This document shows positions 30,324 through 34,772 of a stretch of 34,772 nucleotides of DNA, in pieces. The stretch comes from Schoenoplectus triqueter (Eukaryota > Streptophyta > Magnoliopsida > Poales > Cyperaceae). The first letter of the stretch is position 1. Each line of letters begins with the position of its first letter. The stretch is from positions 1 through 34,772 of the forward strand of contig CAXKVV010001161.1 in assembly GCA_964058805.1 (NCBI GenBank). The letters are read 5' to 3'. Below the pieces are notes generated by a model, which was not told where the DNA came from, did not search any database, and saw only the letters and a list, made by a program, of their open reading frames with translations. Position numbers and translations under genes: made by a program.

Positions 30324-31075
30324 GGGAAGGGATCACTTGACAATCTTAATAATGGATCTTTAAATAAAGAGTGGGCATCCATTGACAATGGGTTATTTTG
30401 ACAACTTTGATAATGGACCTCTAAATAATTACAAAGAAAATCTTAAAAATAGAATTTTTTTTATAGATGTGTTCTTCTACCTTTAGATTGATGGTCATTC
30501 AAATGTCATATAATTTCATTATCATTTGATAGTTCATCAAAGACCGTTAAATTGGAACCGTTGCAAATTACATGAAAATTTGATGGTCTTTGATGGACTA
30601 TCAAACGATAATAAAATTATATAAAATTTGAATGACCATCAATCTAAAAGTAGAAGAACACATCTATAATTTTTTTTCCATTTTTAAGATTTTTTTTAAT
30701 ATTTATTTAGAGATCTATTGTCAAAGTTGTCAAAATAATGCATTGTCAATGGATCACCACTCTTAAATAAATATGAAAAAAAATAAAAAAATTAAATCTT
30801 ATGGATATATTCTTCTACTTTAGATTGATGGTGATTCATTTTTTTTGTAATTTTATTATTGTTCGATAGCCTATCAAAGTCTGTTAATTTAAAACCGTTA
30901 CAAATTGCATAACATTTATATGGTATTTGATGGACTAACAAACAATAATGAAATTTAAATCACTATTAATCTATAATTATAAAAATATATCTATAAACTT
31001 TTCTACTTTTAAGAATTTTTATATTTATTTAAAAACTCATTGTCAAGATAACCCATTATCAAGGGGATGCCTTCC
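30324..31075. mobile_element. Family H hairpin element (H3), interrupted by another H copy
   Basis: Starts GGGAAGGGATCACTTGACAA and ends TTGTC... ATTATCAAGGGGATGCCTTCC, flanked by perfect 9-bp direct repeats TTTACTAAA at 30315-30323 and 31076-31084. Removing the inner copy (30369-30762) and one of its 9-bp repeats leaves an element of about 350 bp like H1. The 9-bp duplication suggests a Mutator-type transposition mechanism. Confidence 0.8.
30369..30762. mobile_element. Family H hairpin element nested inside H3 (H3i)
   Basis: A 394-bp element with terminal repeats GAGTGGGCATCCATTGAC and the mirrored GTCAATGGATCACCACTC, flanked by perfect 9-bp repeats TTAAATAAA at 30360-30368 and 30763-30771. 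The inner arms mirror around GATAGTTCATCAAAGACC and GGTCTTTGATGGACTATC. It is the best preserved H copy and the youngest event in this pair. Confidence 0.85.
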
Positions 31076-31084
31076 TTTACTAAA

Positions 31085-31407
31085 TAGTTTAAAATTGGTG
31101 ACGATGATTTTTTAGTGATTTATAACAAATAATCAAGTACATTCCGAATTTACTCAAATTTGATACACACCGATTTATTGACACAACATTTTTTTGTTTG
31201 AACGATATTCACACTTAATTACCTAATTGATTGAATTGTTTTTGGATATTTAAACTTGGAAAATAATATACCAACCAAATTAAATATATGACAGAATTAT
31301 CGTACGAAATTTTTTTCCAATTAAGATCAACATACAAGATAAAGATATTATTTTTCTGAACTCTTCAAAAAGATTCGATGGCTGCATTTAGGATAATTCC
31401 AGGAGCT
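31085..31407. other. AT-rich spacer, no gene seen
   Basis: No element end or open frame recognised between H3 and H4. Confidence 0.4.
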
Positions 31408-32372
31408 CATTTAAGAAGGGGAGGGATCCTGATAATGAGTTGTTTTGATAATTTTTATAATGAACTTTTAAAAAAAAATAGAAAAAAATCTTAAAAATAA
31501 AAATTTATTTTATAGATATATTTTTCTACTTATAGATTAATAGGAGTTACTATCCTCTGCTACACTACACCGTGCAGCATAACATGATAGTCGTTGGATC
31601 TACTTTGAGATTCGTGCAGCTTCAAGCTAAAAAATCGCCCTGATAATCTAAAGAACGTCGTTCGATGCGACAAATTTTTTTTAAGTTTATACAATTTCAT
31701 TAAAGTTTAATAATTCATCAAAATTCATAAAGATTTTATAAATTTGCAATGCTTTTAATTTAATAATATTTGATGGACTATTTGTTGGGTTTTAAAATGT
31801 CCAAATCTCATTAATGCTCAAGCTGCGGAAAGACCATAGAACAAATTTTTTACTTCTATTTAAGTTAGGAGTTAAAGTATGTCAGATAATTACCGAGAGA
31901 TTACAAAAAAAGATAAAATATTATTTTATTTCTAACTTAAGCTTAGAATTAAAGTGGTATGTCAGATGATTACTGAGAGATACACACCTCTTTAAACCTT
32001 TATTGATCTACTCCATGATTGATTTCTAAAATATTAATCTAATTAACAATTAAATAGATTAATATAAGATGTTATACCTCGCTTCCAAATTTCAATTGGA
32101 ATGAAAATCGGCTTGTCTCGGAGCACCAAACATCTGATGCCTCTGTAGGTTATCCACCATGACTGACTAGAGAGCGACTTATTTCTTTTGCCAGAAATAC
32201 CGTAAACCGCGGTTTCTCGTAAAAAAACACTATTCACCCGAGAAAAAGATGAAATAGTACTATTCACGACTCACGTAAAAATACTATTCATCGATTCCGT
32301 GAATTCTGAAACAACCGTATACCGAGAGAGAGAAAGTATAACTGATTTGGTGTAGCTTTCTCTCTCACCCCA

Positions 32373-32387
32373 CTCCTCTATTTATAG
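32373..32387 (-). promoter_or_regulatory. LTR TATA box
   Basis: CTATAAATAGAGGAG on the minus strand, followed by a GA-rich leader. It is a strong plant core promoter match inside the solo LTR and could still drive minus-strand transcripts toward 31783. Confidence 0.6.
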
Positions 32388-32476
32388 AAAATGTGGAATT
32401 ATTAAATTACCAAAATGTCCTCATGAATAGTAGGAAGGTTCCAAAGTGAAAAGACCAAAATAACCCTAAAATTCAT

Positions 32477-32553
32477 CCAATTTACCAAAATACCTTTGGG
32501 CTTTTGACCAAATTACCGAAATACTCTTGGGCTTTTGGCCAAAATACCCTTTT
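32477..32553 (-). repeat. 31-bp tandem repeats in LTR U3
   Basis: Two 31-bp units (32477-32507, 32508-32538; each built around CCAA-TTACC-AAATAC and TTGGGCTTTTG) plus a partial third (CCAAAATACCCTTTT). They lie about 90 bases upstream of the TATA box in the sense direction, the usual place for LTR enhancer repeats. Confidence 0.75.
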
Positions 32554-33916
32554 GAGTTCGACATGGGCTTTTTTGGGCTTTTAATTATTAATTAAGGCTT
32601 TAATTATAAATAAGCTTTTGGCCCATAATTCAAATCCATAATTAACATTTAAAATCCAAATCAAATATATATAATTGTCATGTACAATTATATTTTTCTC
32701 AGTTGTTGTTTCGACGAATTTATACGACATGTACAACACGTTATAAATTCAATTTGATTTTTACTTCTTGTCATCTCTATGACAAAATATAATTATATCA
32801 TATATAATTAATTATAACCATCTTATTATTAATTATAAATAATTTATAATTAATCAATAAGATTCTCCGATTAACTCCTATATTGTGTGACCCGACAGGA
32901 TCCGTGTTATGTTGGTTAATAGAGTTAAAACTGTTTTAACTTCTATAATCATAGGAGGCATCCGGCAGAATGCACTATGACCATCTAATTACACAGATGA
33001 TGGTGTACTGTACAACATCATGATCTAGTAAACTATTTACTTGTGTTTAATTTTTTTGTTTCATAGCTATCAGATTAGTTTCAAGGTAGGTATGTGTCAT
33101 CCTTGCAAACTTAATCTTTTCTTGATCCTGAGTAAATTATCAAATATAATTACTCTTGTAATTATACTGCTAGCAAATAATTTTACTCTATCAAGGGGCC
33201 TAGTGATGCTATAACTCGTATAAAAATGTGAGGGACAATAGTACCGAATAACTACCTTTATAACCATCTCTTCCTCCGCATAAGTTATGTATACCGAATA
33301 ACTACCATTATAACCACCTTTTACGGATAACGTTTGGTAGAAATAACACACATACATATCTTATATAGGAAAGATGAATACCTCATACTTTAGAATTTAA
33401 TACTGAACGAAAATATTAATGACACGAACACAATTCCATTTAATGTTTCGTTCGGGTCTGTCAAATATGATGTTCCTAGAACATTTATCTATGTGATTAA
33501 AATGACAACTCTTTGTCTATAGTCTGTAAAACTTGACCATCATTTAATCCACATACTAGCCTAATAACGGTTAATTAGTGTCCTGCTAATTACCTTGGTT
33601 AGTGACTTTTAAGAGTAAATTTTATATTATGAAGTTTCATAATTCTAGTAATGAACTCGGAATGATTCATAAATTCAATAATACTAAAGGAAATAAAATA
33701 TCGTTTAAATATCTAATTCATGAGCAAAGCTTTATATAACCAATTTATCATATTATTGACTTCAAAATTATTACAAACTAACACTATCAAATGATAATGA
33801 AGTTATATGAAATTTAAAATATTATCGATCTATTTTTTCTATTTAAAAAAAAAGTATATTATTTTAAAAGTTCAATATCAAATTTGACAAAATAACCCAT
33901 TGTCAATGATCCCTCC

Positions 33917-34657
33917 TAGAGTATTGAAATGGACCGGACCGTGATCGTGGACCGGACCGGACCATGGCCGGACCATGGACCGGACCGTGCCCTATCACGG
34001 TCCGGTCCAACGGTGGGTCGGTCCTCCCTTCACCCGAAAATGGACCGTGACGACCCGTGGACCGGACCGTGTAAAAATGAAAATAACAATTAGTGTTTTA
34101 TGTGTAGTTTTAAATAAAATGAAAATAACAATAATTATTGGTGTAGTAAAAAAAATGTTCTAGATAACAGCAAAATATAATAACTATTATGTGTAGTTTT
34201 AAATAAAATAAAATAACAATAATTATTGATGTAGTAAAAAAATATGTTCTAGATAACATCAAAATATAATAACTCACCTCATTTTTAATTAAGCATGTTC
34301 ATACAAAAAAATCATTGTATTTCCAAAATTATAATTTTCTGAAATTTTATTTTTTTACAATTTTTTTAATTTTTTAGTACTATTAGATTTTTAAACAATT
34401 ATAAATAATAATTCGAATTAGTTAAAAATTATTATTACAAATATGATAAATTATTATTTTTTCTAATTTATAAAAAAAAAAATTTGGACCGGATCGTGGA
34501 CCGTCCCAGACCGTCCCGTGGGGGTCCGGCCCCCGGGGGCCAACGGTGGAATGGGTTCGAGTTTTTCAAATTTGGACTGCTTTAGATCGGACCGTGCGGA
34601 ACCGTGGACCGTGGACCGTCCGGGTTTGAACCGGACCGGACCGTGTTGAATACTCTA
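33917..34657. mobile_element. Non-autonomous hAT-type transposon
   Basis: A 741-bp element with terminal repeats TAGAGTATTGAAATGGACCG and, reversed, TAGAGTATTCAACACGGTCC. It is flanked by a perfect 8-bp duplication ATCCCTCC at 33909-33916 and 34658-34665, the hAT hallmark. Both subterminal regions (33930-34075, 34485-34645) are dense in GGACCG/CGGTCC motifs; the middle is AT-rich. No transposase; a 62-codon open frame at 33975-34163 follows the motif array. Confidence 0.9.
34101..34277. repeat. 89-bp tandem duplication inside the hAT element
   Basis: TGTGTAGTTTTAAATAAAAT at 34101 and a near copy at 34190 start two units that stay aligned through TGTTCTAGATAACA and ATATAATAACT. The difference TGGTGTAG against TGATGTAG and small indels show modest divergence. 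Confidence 0.85.
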
Positions 34658-34772
34658 ATCCCTCCCATTTGCCATTTAAGAAAATAGAAAGTGCCCAACA
34701 TTGGGAAAAGGACACTCTTAAAAGACTGAATTTGTATTCTTTACTGCAACATGCAGACACGCTGTAATCTGT

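Larger units (their letters stand above)
31783..33783 (-). mobile_element. Solo LTR, 2,001 bp, in family H element
   Basis: Boundaries are TGTTGGG at 31783 and CTAACA at 33783, flanked by CTATT (31778-31782) and CTATC (33784-33788), a 5-bp target duplication with one mutation. The uninterrupted target GGACTATCAAA is present in other H copies, which confirms the ends. Minus is the likely sense direction: it then shows CTATAAATAGAGGAG, a good TATA box, at 32387-32373, and runs to a TTTCCGCAG-type acceptor near its 3' end. No internal retrotransposon sequence is present, so it arose by LTR-LTR recombination. Open frames inside (32043-32267, 33097-33357) are not genes. Confidence 0.85.
31417..34672. 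mobile_element. Family H element (H4) split by LTR and hAT insertions
   Basis: The left end AGGGGAGGGATCCTGATAAT and the right end (ATTGTCAATGATCCCTCC, resumed as CATTTGC after the hAT insertion) are family H termini, with direct repeats CATTTAAGA at 31408-31416 and 34673-34681. Host segments are 31417-31782, 33784-33916 and 34658-34672. A further 130-base insertion of unlike, less AT-rich sequence (about 31550-31680, with CACCGTGCAGC) interrupts the left arm. Confidence 0.7.

Noticed and set aside
1..33783. The matching LTR ends at 1-184 and 33600-33783 as the two LTRs of one 33-kb retrotransposon
   Set aside because: The right copy is a complete 2-kb LTR with its own 5-bp target duplication inside an H element, so it is an independent solo LTR; the DNA between includes a host gene.

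Overview
This is nuclear DNA of a plant, probably a eudicot. It is strongly AT-rich, crowded with TA and GA microsatellites and small foldback transposons, and holds one clear host gene, which has plant promoter and intron signals. No rRNA, tRNA, CRISPR or bacterial-type operon is visible. The species cannot be named from the sequence alone.

The gene (6553-8085, minus strand, two exons) encodes a 409-residue single-B-box, C-terminal-CCT protein of the CONSTANS-LIKE 16/BBX14-17 type, a light- and plastid-linked transcription regulator. Its start is fixed by an upstream in-frame stop. Its one intron (GTAAGT ... TGTAG) is phase 0 and separates the acidic middle from the CCT domain. About 1 kb upstream is a roughly 400-base island of higher GC with CCAAT, GATA/I-box and TCP-type motifs, a candidate regulatory module.

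Everything else recognisable is repeat DNA. Region 213-5970 and region 20053-22440 are head-to-tail rows of 320-410 bp hairpin elements (called families A-G here). They mostly abut (TA)n or (GA)n tracts, and several families share a subterminal GATCCAAACCGTT-like core and a small palindrome at the tips. Other items: two short elements with GGCGGA/GGAGCT-type ends and 10-bp target duplications (4135-4561, 24420-24636); a CACTA left end followed by a very GC-rich minisatellite (9908-10830); a perfect 28-bp inverted repeat (13313-13422); a minus-strand LTR with a tRNA-Met-type primer binding site and noncoding interior (about 13440-15296) and a relative that looks like a solo LTR (25328-25956); an element with an 11-bp target duplication and an internal 15-bp array (18722-19422); CACTA-like elements (about 23040-23540, 28001-29025); and GCCACTG-rich hairpins (23584-24000, 29484-29868).

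The right end (29955-34681) is a stack of family H elements, small Mutator-like hairpins with 9-bp target duplications. One H copy sits inside another. A third H copy hosts a 2,001-bp solo LTR and a 741-bp hAT-type element with a perfect 8-bp duplication. The first 184 bases of the window are the end of a second copy of that 2-kb LTR. The insertion order can be read directly from the nesting.
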